This document shows positions 47,901 through 60,188 of a stretch of 64,000 nt of DNA, piece by piece; within the stretch, counting starts at the first letter, position 1, and the number at the start of each line of letters is the position of its first letter. The notes beneath the pieces were generated by a model. That model worked only from the letters and a program-made list of their open reading frames with translations. It did not search any database and had not been told where the DNA came from. The position numbers were made by a program, and so were the translations under genes. Source of the stretch: Cycas panzhihuaensis (taxonomy: Eukaryota > Cycadophyta); assembly GCA_023213395.1 (NCBI GenBank), contig CM041465.1, positions 158,975,741 to 159,039,740 of the forward strand, read 5' to 3'.

Positions 47901-50900
47901 TTACTTAACACTGTAGGCGATAAAAATGTTTACGGCATTGAAGAAGCCAATGAGAAGTTGATGCTCATGGCTAATGCGGAGCCTGGAAGTAACCATCAGC
48001 AAGTTGATCTAGAGATTAGAGAGGAGCTCTTCATGGTAAGAATCCAAGTGAAGCAAAGCATGGTTGATGCCATATTTGATGGAGGAATCCAAAAGAATTT
48101 CATCTCAGAAGCATTGGTAAAAAAAACTGGGATTAACAATGCATGCACATCCAAAACCATATCCTCTTGGATGGTTGTAAAAAGATTCAGAGTTGTAGGT
48201 TACTCACCAATGTAAGTTTAAATTTACAATTTCTGAAAAGTTCATTGATGAAGTTGAATGTAAAGTAGTCCCTTTGGATGTTTGTCAAGTTGTGTTTGGC
48301 AACCCATATCTCTATGATAGAGATGGAGTTCACCACAAGAGGCTGAGAAAGATTTGACTCATCAAGGATGGAAGATCATATCTGATCAATGCATCAAAGC
48401 CATAGAAGAAGATTTCTCTCATATCTTCCTAACAAGCGAAAAGATTAATTAATGCTTGTAGGAAGTTTATGCTGCTGATGATAAAGCCAAAGGTGGAAGA
48501 AAATGAGCAAGCAGAGTCCTCAATCTGAGCCTTTGGATAGGAAGCAAGTGCAACAGATTGAAGGCCTAAGGAATAGGTACAGTGACGTATTCCAAGAGCT
48601 GAAAGGGCTGCCTCCTAAAAGGGTAATTGAACATGAAATCCAGCTAGTTGCTGATTCACCTTTGCCGAATCTTAGTCTCTACCGAAACTCAATTTTGGAG
48701 AATGGAGAGAATAAGAGGTAGATTCAAGAACTCTTGGAATAAGGAGTGATAAAGCCAAGTTGTTCTCCATGTGGATCACCTATTATTTTGGTGCCAAAGA
48801 AAGATGGAGGATGGAGAATGCGCATTGACTACCGGGCTTTGAATAAGATCACCATAAAGAACATACATCCCTTACCACAGATAGATGACTTGTTGGACCA
48901 GTTGCAGTCGATAAGATATTTCAGCAAAATAGACCTGAAATCATGCTACCATCAGGTTCGAATCTGAGAGGAGGATACTTGGAAGACAGCCTTCAAATCG
49001 AAACAAGGATTGTTTGAATGCTTGGTGATGCCATTTGGTCTATGTAATGCACCTGCCACCTTCATGAGGTTGATGAATGAGGTATTAAGACCCTTCATTG
49101 ATGAATTTGTAATTGTTTATCTAAATGATATTTTGATTTTTAGCCGTACATGGGAGGAGCACCTCTAACATGTTGAGCAAGTGCTCAAACTTCTCCAAGA
49201 ACAACTATTGAAATTAAATCTAAAGAAGTGCAAGTTTGGAAAATAATCTCTTGTCTTCTTAGGTTTCGTGGTTAGAGGAGGAGAATTGAAGATTGACCCA
49301 GCAAAGATTAAAGTCATTCTCAATTGGCCTACACCCAAGACAACCACAGAGGTAAGAAGTTTCATTGGTGTATGTCAATATTTAAGAAAATTTATTTTCA
49401 GATTCTCTCAAATTGCAGCACCTCTTCATGCATTGATGGGAGGACATACAAAGTTTCATTGGGAGAATGAATAAGAAAAAGTTTTCAGGCTTTTAAAGCA
49501 GAAAATCTGTGAGGCACCTGTGTTTGCTTTACCCTCACTGCAGAAGCCATTTGAATTGGAGATTGATGCTTCAGGCTATGCCATGGGAGCAGTATTGAAG
49601 CAAGAAGGAAAACTGATAGCATACCATTCAGAGACATTTAATGGAGCTATCATAAACTACCCATCTTACGATAAGGAGCTCTATGCATTGCACCAAGAAG
49701 TGAAGCATTGGAGACCCTATTTATTGGGAAAAGAAGTGGTCATCTACACTGACCATAAGCCTTTGCAATTTTTGTAGACTCTGTCCAAATTGTAGTAGGC
49801 TAGGCATATGAAGTGGATGTCCTATTTGTAGCAGTTTCACATCGTGGTTAAATACAAGAAAGGAACGAAAAATAAGATTGCAGACTTACTGTCCAAACCT
49901 CCTCAATAGCAAGGTAATTCCAGTTTGTTGGTAGCTATGCAATTTCAACCTTTCTGCCATGATGAATATGTTGATTTGTATATGAAAATGAGGCATTCAA
50001 GCCTATCTTTGAGCAGCTATAGCAAGGAAAAGTAGTTGCTAATTTCCAACTGAAAGATGGACTTCTTTGCAAGCAAGACAAGCTTTGCATTCTAAAGCAT
50101 GCAGACCGAATGAAGTGGATAAGAGAAGCTCATACCTCTCGAGTTGCATGACACTTTGGAGTGGGAAAGACGTTACTAAACTTGCAGTGATATATGTATT
50201 GGCCAAACATGCAGCAAGATGTGACTACAATGACGATGCGGTGTGCATTATGTAGCACATCAAAGCTGGCCAATAGGAAGTTTGGATTGTACATTCCACT
50301 TCCTATTCCATCACGACCGTGGGAAAGTATCTCCATGGATTTCTTGGGAGGACTACCAAAAACTAAAAATGGTATGGATTATTTGTTTGTAGTTGTTGAT
50401 TAGTTCAGTAAAATGGTGATGTTGATTCCCTGTAGGAAGACACATACAGGAGAAGACATAGCTAGATTATTTTTCTAGCATATTTGGAAGTATTTTGGAC
50501 TTCCCAACTCAATCATTTCTGATCGAGATAGCAGATTTTTGAGTCATTTTTGGCAAACACTTTGGGGAATGGTGGATACGAAGCTAAAGATAAGCACAAC
50601 TTTTCATCCTCAAACATACGGCTAGACTGAAGTTGTCAATAGGACATTAGTACAACTATTATGACGATACAATGCCAAGCATCCTAAGACATGGGATGAA
50701 AGTCTCCCATACTTGTAATTTGCATTCAACATAGCTATCCATAACTCAACCCAGAAATCACCATTTGAGGTATGTTTGGGATTTCTGCCTGTAAGTCCTT
50801 TTGATTTAGAATTTTTTGCTCAATTTTCTGCAGGAAATGGAAAGGAGGAAGAAGGAGATGAAAAGGCACAAAGATTCTTGGAAAGAATAAGAAAAATCCA

Positions 50901-51420
50901 TCAACAGGTTGAAGAGCAGCTTCAAAAATCTCAATAGAGATATAAGCAACAGCATGATGCACATAAAACCAGCCATTTCTTTAAGGAAGGAGATAGAGTT
51001 TGGTTGCACCTCAGTAAGAAAAGATTGCAAGGTGAAGGCAAAAGGCTAAAGCCTTTACGATATGGTGCTTTTACAATCTTGAAGAAAATTAGGGAAAATA
51101 CTTTCCAGCTTAAACTTCTAGAATTCATGAAGATGTATTCTGTAGTGAATGTTGAGAATCTGAAGATGTTCGATCCATCCATGTTGGATGAAGATGAAGA
51201 CGGAGTTCCACTCCTACCAAATCTAGAAGAGTTACAGATAGAGAAAGAGGAACCAATGTAAAATGATTGCATTCTTCAAAGGAAGCAGACCAAGACTCGA
51301 AGAGGCATAATTGAGTCCTTCAGAATTACAGAGAAAGGACAAGTACCTAGCAAAGCAAAATGGTACAATAAGGAGATAGGGAAAATCAAATTCCCTCATC
51401 TACAACTATAAAGTTCATGA
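47901..51420 (+). pseudogene. RLG_3 protease-RT-RNase H-integrase, broken
   Basis: Protease at about 48060-48100 (AIFDGGIQKNFIS). [19 protein letters not shown] at about 48796, [10 protein letters not shown], and the catalytic box YLNDILIF at about 49120 with Asn for the first Asp. RNase H: EIDASGYAMGAVL at about 49557, SYDKELYALHQ, YTDHKPLQFL. Integrase: MYWPNMQQDV and MRCALCSTSK at about 50190-50255 (zinc-finger region), [18 protein letters not shown] at about 50517, FHPQTYG at about 50604. The C-terminus after 51170 (QTKTRRGIIESFRITEKG) might be a very divergent chromodomain. Stops throughout. Confidence 0.9.
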
Positions 51421-51434
51421 GGCTATAAACTCCT

Positions 51435-51449
51435 AAAAAAGGGGAGTTC
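51435..51449 (+). other. Polypurine tract of RLG_3
   Basis: AAAAAAGGGGAG just before the 3' LTR. Confidence 0.85.
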
Positions 51450-52490
51450 TGATCCATTTTTGGATTTTTTAATACTCTTAAAATACCTTGTTTTTCTTAT
51501 TAATGGTCTTTATGTAGTAGAAAAATGCCTTAAAAAGGCTTAAATAGTCTTCATTTAGTAGAAAAATGCCTTTAAAAGGCTTAAAAAATGTATTTCTACA
51601 AGTGTAAAAGGTGCTACCAAGGTGCTACGACTGCTACCAAGGTGCTACGCAGGTCCTGTCACTACTACGCAGGTGCTATGCAACTGAGGCAACTGCTACC
51701 TAAAAGTCAAAAAATGGAAAAATAAGAAAAACAGAAATGATTTTGGCAGCGCAAACGGGATTCGTTTTGCACGAAATTTGAGGAGAGGGTACGCACACGT
51801 GTCCTCTACACATTTAAAGAGGAAAAACTCTAAATCAAAAGGATTTTTCTAAGATTTCACAAGCCATTTTGAAATCTGTTAGAAAACAGAAAAAATGAAA
51901 AAACAGTCCCAAATGAAAACGCTTTTAAGCAAAATTCTAGAGAGGAACTTAGGGGATTTCAACAGGAAAAAGAGGGCCTCTGACACTAGATGCGATGCAG
52001 ACAAGGTTCGAGGAGAGCTCTAAGAAAATGCTTTCCGAAAAGAGAACAACTCCAAAGATTGAAAATCTATGTTGAGAGAGAAGACGGAAACGCAGCAGAA
52101 TAAACCTATTACGGGGATCATGGAAGAACCCAGAAGATCGTAGTTGCAGCCGAGTGGAGAAGATAACAGTAGGAGCAATCCCAAAAAGAGACGTTAGCCA
52201 AATTTTCTTCACCAAAAAGGGGTTTTTGGTAATAAATGACTAAAAACATTTTTACAAACTTTGAGACGGAGGTTCCAGAGGACAAGTAGTAGCTCAAGGA
52301 GCGCTCAACACTCAATTTCTCTCTCTCAGAATGCTATAACAGTCCCATGCATGCTCAATAGAGCACAAACAAGAGGAGTTTTGTAAGAAAAATCTAAAAT
52401 ATATTCAATTCTATATAAATTAATGTAAATTGTTCTGGATTTTGTTTCAATTGGTAAAAGTCTTCACTTTCCCATTCAAAATTTAGATCA
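51450..52490 (+). repeat. 3' LTR of RLG_3 (about 1041 bp)
   Basis: Aligns to 45650-46698 with a few small indels; starts TGATCC, ends GATCA. Confidence 0.93.
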
Positions 52491-52495
52491 GTATA

Positions 52496-53024
52496 TCATA
52501 GTTTATTTGAAAATTTAGTAACTTTGGTGACCATATTTAGGCTACATATAGATTGATATTCAATATTTAGGCTTTTATTCTCTTAATGGATCCCTATAGT
52601 CACTTTAAAATCTAATGATGAAAGTTTCCTTTAAATATATTCAACTTGTTCAAAACATACAAAACATCATGAACTAAATATTTTACAAATTTCTTTAAAA
52701 ATTATGGCTTTCCCTCTCTTATTTATAATTTCTATTGTAGTTCATTTAATTTCTTAATCAACTACATATATAATTAGACCCATGTCTATTGTCATGATAG
52801 AGATGTTGTGTTTTGAGCTAATTATCATATGACCTTAACTAAAAAGAATTAGATTACATTATACAATATTTATAAGATAAGACTATGTAAGGTTTGATGC
52901 TTTTTTTAAAACATGATCACACTTTAAAAATTCCTCATCTTCCTTAAGTTGGCAACTAAAGGATTTATCTAAATAGATATGATTTATAGCTTTGAGTTAT
53001 AAGGGATGAAATAATTTTCTTTTT
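52496..53024. other. Unassigned AT-rich stretch
   Basis: The continuation of the RLG_3 insertion target; nothing recognisable. Confidence 0.4.
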
Positions 53025-53862
53025 ATAAATACCATACCAGGGGTGAAACAAATAGATTAAACTCCCTAATAATTGATGGTATTTTATTTCATCTAAAGAG
53101 GGTTTAGCCATATATTTTTGTAGCTTTGTGCCCTTCTCACATGGTGTTATAACTGGCTTATAATCTTACATCCAAAACATTTTCAATAGGTTCTTCACAT
53201 ACTATGTTTGCAACAATATGATCTGATCTTCCATCTGCTTGACTTCAATGACTAAGAAGCAGTGTAGTAGCTCGAGGTCTATCATATCAAATGTAGCTTC
53301 TAAATTGGACTTGACACTAATAATGGTCTTATTACAATTACCTCTAATAAGTAAATCATTCACATATAATATAATAGCTACTATTGAGGTCCTACTCTTT
53401 TTCATAGCTAAATTCAGGTCCATATCTGAAACAATAAATCCTTCTACCTTCAACTTGGCATTGATCTTCTCATATTAAGCATAAGGTGCTTGTTTCAAGC
53501 CATAAATTGATTTATTTAAATGATACATAAGATGCTCTTAGTCTTTCTTAATAAATCCTAGAGGTTATGGCATATAAATCTCCTTTAGATCTCCATTAAG
53601 AAATGTAGACTTAACGTCTATCTAGTTTAACTCCCAACTATATGCAGCTACTAAGGAAATGATTAACTAGATAATTGTTATCTTGTAGATTGGTGTAAAT
53701 GTCTCCTCATAATCAATTCCTTCCTTTTGCTTAAACCCTTGAGTAATAAGTCTAGCCTTATACTTATTCACCTATCCGTCAAAGCAAAATTTTGTCTTAT
53801 AGACCCACTTATATCCAATAAGGTTTTTCTCTGAATATAGTATAAACCAATCCCATGTGTCA
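53025..53862 (-). pseudogene. RLC_6: copia RT / RNase H fragment, left part
   Basis: Read leftwards: KWVYK-like and EGIDYEETF-like residues at about 53700-53820, then VKSTFLNGDLKEIYMP-like residues near 53570-53610, then an open stretch at 53453-53202 with IVAIILYVNDLLIRG (YVDD changed to YVND). It ends with YHQLLGSLIYL near 53040, after which the copia sequence stops. Integrase lies across RLG_4 at 60189-60965, so both parts are one element. Confidence 0.8.
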
Positions 53863-53867
53863 TTCTT

Positions 53868-54241
53868 TGTTACATAACTTATTTGGCTAAGTTATGTAAA
53901 CCACTATAGAACTTTGTGCATGTGCCATCTAGCTGGCCAATACTATGCATGGGCACTATCGTCTAATAGAATGTAAGGCCACTTAGGCCACCAATAGGAT
54001 TACATATATAAGACCCTATTTTGTCTATATAAGGGTCATAAATTATAAATGATGGTTATTTTGATAGAAAATTTGTATAAAGATTGTGCTGCGGTACTTT
54101 CTATCTTTTGGTGATCATTTAGCACTCTAGTATTCTTGTGAAACTCTTGGTTAGCTTGCTTGCTCTATTGGATAAGAAGACGTTGCAGCGATTGTCAAAT
54201 TCTCTGCTATATCAAGAGTATTAGCGAGAAGAAACATCCTA
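53868..54241 (+). repeat. 5' LTR of RLG_4 (374 bp)
   Basis: It starts TGTTACATAAC and ends CATCCTA. CTATATAAGG at 54025-54034 is the likely TATA box. Confidence 0.93.
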
Positions 54242-54243
54242 AG

Positions 54244-54255
54244 TGGTATTAGAGC
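54244..54255 (+). other. Primer-binding site of RLG_4
   Basis: TGGTATTAGAGC, initiator tRNA-Met type, two bases after the LTR. Confidence 0.9.
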
Positions 54256-54769
54256 TGCGTTGTGATCGTGGGAGGCTGCCCAAAAGTCCAGAATTTTTTT
54301 TTTCTTTCCCTATCAGATTGAGTACTCTCTCTACCCTAATAGAGATCGAGGAAAGAAGTTCGCTTAGTGCTCTCTCCACAGAGATTGAGGAATGGTATCG
54401 GGATAGTCCAAGAGTTGGGAGAAAGGGGAAATTCTTTTCCCAGGTAACTCTAGTACTTTATCCCTTGTCTTTCATCTAGTTTTAAATTTCATTCCTATTT
54501 TTTGATTCTGGCATTGAATTATATCTTAAGGGTAGATAACATCGCTGGGCGGTTACGTTTTTCTCCCTCCTACCTCCTTTCCGGAGTATCACAGGGATCT
54601 ATCATTCTGGCTAAGTGCATAGTGGCCCTCCTGCCCTTTGCGTAAAGGACTGGAGTATCAAGCATGAGCTAAGCCCTAGATAGAACCTAGCTATGGCAGT
54701 GCGCCTCCATGTACCTTCGAGTATATAGGAAGGATCCCATCTTCAGGTCCCAATCCTTTTCTAGAATAG

Positions 54770-54880
54770 GCAACTATCGACCGCTGAAGTCTTGTAGTGC
54801 AGTGGTTAGTGGTTAACGCCACAAGGCTACCTGCCTCGAACTTCTACAGTTTATTGGCAGGCCTATAAGACCAAGCACAC
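54770..54880 (+). other. tRNA-like block in RLG_4 leader
   Basis: TAGTGCAGTGG at 54795-54805 is a perfect A-box match. It is followed by TTAACGCCACAAGG and by GCCTCGAACTT at 54833-54843, a partial B box (GGTTCGANTCC). A-to-B spacing is about 27 bp, close to that in tRNA genes. TTGGCAGGCCTATAAGACC follows, identical to RLG_2. Confidence 0.68.
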
Positions 54881-55150
54881 CTTGTCTAGTGGTTGGTAGG
54901 ATACCTTGGTTAACACTGTAAGCCACCTCATAATTTGAAAAGAAAAGAAAAAAATTCTAGACTTTTGGCTAGCACATCATACTGGTCAATTTGCACTAGG
55001 TTGGTATATACTATAAATTTTCACAATTTTTAGTACCAAGTCACTGGTGGGCCCCACCCCCCCCCCCCCTCTTACACTTCACATGCCCCATTCGAATAAG
55101 CTTTTCGCACTGTTAAAAGAACTTGATATCTTGTTTATGTAACTTTCTTT

Positions 55151-55175
55151 GGAATCAATAGGCTATAGACACCCC
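55151..55175 (+). promoter_or_regulatory. Conserved palindromic leader motif before gag (RLG_4)
   Basis: ATCAATAGGCTATAGACACC, about 135 bp before the gag ATG; see the equivalent in RLG_2. Confidence 0.5.
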
Positions 55176-55309
55176 ACAATCTCCCTATTCACCCCCCTCT
55201 CTTTCCCTTAACAACCCCCTTTTTCTTATGTCCCATTCTTTCTTAGTCTTTCCCACTTCATTCATTCCCCTTCTTTATACTTATTCCCGCCTCTTTACAC
55301 CATTTCTCC

Positions 55310-56520
55310 ATGGCTCCTCAAAGCAATAGTGACAAAATCTCGACACTCAAGACCGAAGTCCACAGAATTAATGATAAAATAGAGGATCTTAGCCACATAC
55401 ACGATGAGGTTAAAAACTAAGTAGCTACCATGCGCGCAAACTTTAGCTCAAAATTGCAAAACCTAGCATCTCATGCTGATGTCTAAGATGTAATTAAGAG
55501 GTTGAATAACTTCTCTCCTCCACTATTAGTTGGCCCCGCACAGCAACAAATCGTGCCTCTACCTCCACGTCAGCAACAACCATTCCATTATAAGATCAAC
55601 ATACCCACATTTGATCTAGATCTCAACATGGATAGTGCATGAAGTTGGATTAGCAAACTAGAGTCTTACTTTACACTCAACCCAATGTCAGTGAATGAAC
55701 AACTTACATTTGCTTCTATTCACTTGGATGGGAAGGCACATCATTGGTTCTAATGGTGGAAATGGGAGTACCCCTCCAGCAAGTCTTGGGTGCATTTCTC
55801 TACCTATTTTTTCAAGAAGTATGAAGACACTTGAAGTCAATCTTTTTTTACACAGCTAACACATTTGAAGCAAGTATCCTCTATCGTAGTTTACATGGAC
55901 AAGTTCTAATCTTTACGTAATCGGGTTGATTAACAACTTCATAAATAGACATAGAAAGATATGTACATGTCTGGACTTAAAGAACGTATCCAAATGTGCT
56001 TGAAGATAGTGTCACTATCTACTCTAAAGGATGCAATTAATACAGCTAAAGCAGTAGAAGTAGAATTTGCTATAGAAAGACCTTCTCTGTTCAGGTGAGA
56101 ATCCACATGGTTTTCACAATCCCGACAAGCTGATATGGCCTGGTCCCAGAGACCACGATCACGCCCACGACCAGAGGACACCCCAGCTACATCTCTTGAG
56201 CAGCGCACTGAGGAATCATCATCGAAGTCCATCCACATCACTCCTAAAGAGGTACAACATCGTCGAGAAGCCAGTCTATGTATGTAATGTTCTGAAAAAT
56301 AGACCACTAGTCATAATAGAATCTGCAAAGCTAGGAAGATGGTCTTCACAATTGACCCAGACTTACCCTCGGATGATGACCCTGATACTGAGCATAAATA
56401 TGATGATGAACCCCAAGACCACCCTACTGATGAGTTACCCCCAAACCCTGAGCCTGAAGTTTCCTTATCCACAGTTACCTCCATTGCATGTCCTAAACCA
56501 CTTTGAGTCAAAGGAATACT
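55310..56520 (+). pseudogene. RLG_4 gag, broken
   Basis: Start MAPQSNSDKISTLKTEVHRI at 55310 (coiled-coil-like). Then the core KINIPTFDLDLNMDSA, WISKLESYFTLNPMS, FASIHLDGKAHHWF, WWKWEYPSSKSW, YFFKKYEDT, SQSFFTQLTHLKQ. Stops at CGA/TGA and TGG/TGA positions where RLG_2 still has Arg or Trp. The zinc finger (LCMxCSEK, RICKARKMVFTIDP) and an acidic tail follow at about 56270-56450. Confidence 0.88.
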
Positions 56521-59500
56521 TAGGAAAACCCCCATTACCATTTTGATCGATGGTGGCGCGTCGTTAAATTTCATCGACATCTCCATTGCTCGCCACTTGA
56601 ATCTTTACATAGAACCTAAAACTGGCTTCACTTGCTCCTTACCTGGTCATCACACACTCCATTGTGCGGGAACAATAAAAAACCTCATGGTCCACATTGG
56701 CTCATACACCCTTGTCTCTGATTTTTATGCCCTTTCCATAGGTGGGTCAGATGTAATTCTTGGCGTATAATGGCTCCAGACTCTAGGGACTTATAGCACC
56801 AATAACTCACCCATGACCCCCTTCATTATGTTCAAAGATCACATGGGCCGCTCTCATAAACTTTATGGGATGCAAGCCCCCCCAAATAAAGTAATCTCAC
56901 CCTCAAGAATGTGTCGCCAACTCAATGGTAACATCAGATAGATCATTCATCTTAACCGTATCTAGGCTCCCTAAGGTATCCACCCTGATATTTAGCAAGT
57001 ATTAGATCAATACCAATATGTATTTACTCCGTTACCTGCTAGCCCCCCACCTAATTGAGGCTTTTACTATACTATTGAGTTACAAAGTTTGCACGACCCG
57101 ATAAGCCTTCGACCATATAGAAATTCCTATTTCTAAAAAAATAAAATTGAAAAAATCACGCGGGAATTGTTGGACATAGGTATCATCTAACATAGTAAAA
57201 GCTCGTATGCGGCACCCATCGTCTTAGTTCGCAAGAAGGATGGCTCTTTCCGACTTTGTGTTGACTATCGTGCACTTAATAAAATCACCATAAAAAATAA
57301 GTTTTCCATGCCACGAATCGATGACATGTTAGATGAAATCCATGGCGCTGCAATTTTTACCAAGCTTGATTTACAGTCAGGATACTACCAAATCCCCATC
57401 TTACTAGAGGATCAACATAAAACAACTTTCTGAACCCACCATGGCCACTTTGAGTTCCAGGTCATGCCCTTTGGCCTATGTAATACTCCAGCCACCTTTC
57501 AGGCTCTCATGAACAAGATCTTCTCCCCATACTTACAAAAAATTATCATCATCTTCTTTGACGATATTCTTATCTATAGCTCAAACATGCCGACCCACAT
57601 CCCACATCTAGAAACAATCCTTCAAGTCCTAGCTGAGAATAAACTGTATGCTAAACTCTCCAAATGCGAATTTAAGAAATCTAAGTTATAATACCTTGGG
57701 CATATTATATCCTTTGTAGGGGTTTGGGTAGATCCTGATAAAATCTCTATCATTACTAATTGGCCAACCCTAAAAACCCTGACCTAATTATGGGCTTTCC
57801 TAGGACTTACCAAATTCTATTGATGGTTTGTTCAAAATTATGCCACCCTAACCACTCCCTTAACCCACTTACTTTGGAAGGATTCCTTCTAGTGGTCCCC
57901 CTTAGCTAATGAGGCCTTCCTCCATTTAAAGGAGGTCATGACAACCACCCTAGTCTTAGCCTCCCCTAACTTTTCTCGGCCTATCCAATTAGAATGCAAT
58001 GCCTCTAGGTTTGGATTAGGTGCGGTCTTAATACAAGACTTCCATCCCATTGCCTTCAAAAGTCGAAAACTCAAAGATCATAAGTGTAGACTTTCTACCC
58101 ATCAAAAAGAAATGTGGGCCATCCTCCATGATGGTAACAAGTGGCGACCGTATCTACTTGGTTCTAAATTTACTATCCTCACTGATCATCATAGCCTTTG
58201 CCATTTACTAGATCAACCAGTCCTCTCAGAAGAGTAGGCGAAATGGGTCGATCGCCTCCAAGTTTTTGATTTTACAATCACATATAAAAAGGGGAAAGAT
58301 AACATTGTGGCAGATGATCTCTTGAGGTTGCCTTCACTTACACTTGGCGATAACACTGGTCATACTGAGAACCCCACCATTTATGCCATTTCCTCCCCAC
58401 AACTGACATGGCTACAGGATTTAGCCATGGCTAACCAAAACCAACATGATTTTATGCACTGGGCCAATAAGGTCCATACTCATAAGGATTGGTCCATCCA
58501 TAATAATCTTCTCTTATACCAAAATCGCATATTCATACATCCCCTCTCAGCTTTTATCCCATAGATTTTATCAGAATATCATTCTTCCCCTCTTGGCGGC
58601 CACTCTAGTTTTGATAAAACTTATCATAGGATTCATTCTGACTTCTTTTGGCCAGAAATGAAATCCACCATCCTTACCTTTGTCTCAAAATGTGATACAT
58701 GCCAACGTAACAAAGCTGATACAAAACCCCAACCAGGCCTCCTTCAACCATTGCATATCCCACAAGGTAAATGGCAAGATATTGCCAAGGACTTTATAAT
58801 GGGCCTACCACCATTTGCTGGATCTGACTCCATTTTAGTAATCATAGATTGGTTGACAAAATATGCCCACTTCTTACCCGTCTACATAACTTATAAAGCC
58901 CCACGCATCGTTGTCATCTACATCCATTGTATGCGATTACGATCCTAAATTCACTAGATACTTTTAGCAAGAGCTATTCCGCACATCAGGTACATCATTC
59001 AACATGAGTTCTGCATACCATCCACAGACCGATGGGCAATCTAAGGTCCTTAACAAAACCCTGGAGACCTACTTACGTTGCTTTACATCTGATCACTAGT
59101 CTAAATGGACATCATGGCTAGCTCTAGCTGAGTATTGATACAACTCCTCACACCATTCAGCCATTAGAATATCCCCATTTTTGGCTCTCTATGGGTATCC
59201 CCCTCTGTCCCGCCACACCTTAGCTACTAACCTCTGTACGACAGTAGTGCAACAAAAATTATAGCATATGGAAGAAATTCTCCACACCCTTAAACAAAAC
59301 CTATCCATGGCCCAAAATCAAATGAAATAATTAGCAGACCGCCACCGCTCTGATCGCTCCTTCAATATTGGGGATTTGGTATTTCTTTGTCTCCAACCTT
59401 ATAAGCAACAATCCCTTTTCCATCATAAGAACCACAAACTTAGCCCTCAATATTGTGGACCCTATAAAGTCCTTAAACGTATTGGTGAACTTGCATATGC

Positions 59501-59760
59501 TCTCAACCTTCCCCCCACCATAAACATCCATAATGTTTTTCATGTCTCCTGTCTTCAGAAGTGTCTAAGCAAAACCCATACTCCCAAGATAACCCTTCCA
59601 ATTTTGGATGAAGAGCAAACCTTGTCCGTATCTCCAGAACATATCCTGGTTACCAAACAACGGTGTCTCTAGAATCGATCCATTTCAGAATATTTGATAC
59701 AGTAGACAGGCTGCACCTCTGATGAAGCAACTTGGGAGTCTGATGAGTTTGTCAAAAAGC
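56521..59760 (+). pseudogene. RLG_4 protease-RT-RNase H-integrase-chromodomain, broken
   Basis: Protease: TILIDGGASLNFI at about 56541-56575. RT: KKDGSFRLCVDYRALNK at about 57235, [33 protein letters not shown] at 57464, catalytic FFDDILIYS at about 57557. RNase H: ECNASRFGLGAVL (Asp changed to Asn) at 57990, TDHHSLCHLL. Integrase: SPLGGHSSFDKT, CDTCQRNKAD at about 58690, KDFIMGLPPF at about 58790. Compared with RLG_2, about 45 bp are missing near 58910. CDYDPKF and [12 protein letters not shown] follow at about 58935-59040. The chromodomain at 59660-59765 has NRSISEYLI, TGCTSDEATWESDEF and two stops. Confidence 0.92.
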
Positions 59761-59795
59761 ACCCACATCTCACCTGCCTCAAGGACTTGGCATCT

Positions 59796-59809
59796 TAGGG
59801 GAGGGGACT
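59796..59809 (+). other. Polypurine tract of RLG_4
   Basis: TAGGGGAGGGGACT directly before the 3' LTR. Confidence 0.88.
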
Positions 59810-60183
59810 TGTTACATAACCTATCTAGCTAAGTTATGTAAACCACTATGGAACTTTATGCATGTGCCATCTAGCGCGCCAATAGTATGCATGGGCGCTG
59901 CCGTCCAATAGAATGTAAGGCCACTTAGGCCACCAATAAGATTACATGTATAAGACCCTATTTTGTCTATATAAGGGTCATAAATTATAAATGATGGTTA
60001 TCTTGATAGAACATTTTTATAAAGATTGTGCTACGGTACTTTCTATCTTTTGGTGATCATTTAGCACTCTGGTGTTCCTGTGAAACTCTTAGTTAGCTTG
60101 TTTTCTCTATTGGATAAGAAGGCATTGTTGCGATTGTCAAATTCTCTGCTATCTCAAGAGTATTGGTAAGAAGAAATGTCCCA
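59810..60183 (+). repeat. 3' LTR of RLG_4 (374 bp)
   Basis: Gap-free alignment to 53868-54241; ends GTCCCA. Confidence 0.93.
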
Positions 60184-60188
60184 TTCTT

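Larger units (their letters stand above)
45650..52490 (+). mobile_element. RLG_3: complete but inactive Ty3/gypsy element
   Basis: A 6841-bp element with LTRs of about 1049 and 1041 bp, PBS, gag, pol, PPT and GTATA duplications. It differs from RLG_1, RLG_2 and RLG_4 in LTR, Gag and C-terminus. The insides of the LTRs match at most positions, with a few small indels. Confidence 0.95.
45645..52495. other. Target-site duplication GTATA of RLG_3
   Basis: GTATA at 45645-45649 and at 52491-52495, flush with the RLG_3 LTRs. Confidence 0.93.
53868..60183 (+). mobile_element. RLG_4: Ty3/gypsy chromovirus nested in RLC_6
   Basis: A 6316-bp element with two 374-bp LTRs, PBS, leader, gag, pol, chromodomain, PPT and TTCTT duplications. 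I count about 35 LTR differences (about 9%). Same lineage as RLG_2 (protein alignable throughout) but different LTR sequence. Confidence 0.95.
53863..60188. other. Target-site duplication TTCTT of RLG_4
   Basis: TTCTT at 53863-53867 and at 60184-60188, flush with the RLG_4 LTRs. Confidence 0.93.

Noticed and set aside
47985-48210. Protease motif DGG in place of DSG/DTG in RLG_3 and RLG_4, at first taken as an active-site defect
   Set aside because: D-G-G is a known variant in plant gypsy proteases, so it does not by itself mean loss of function.
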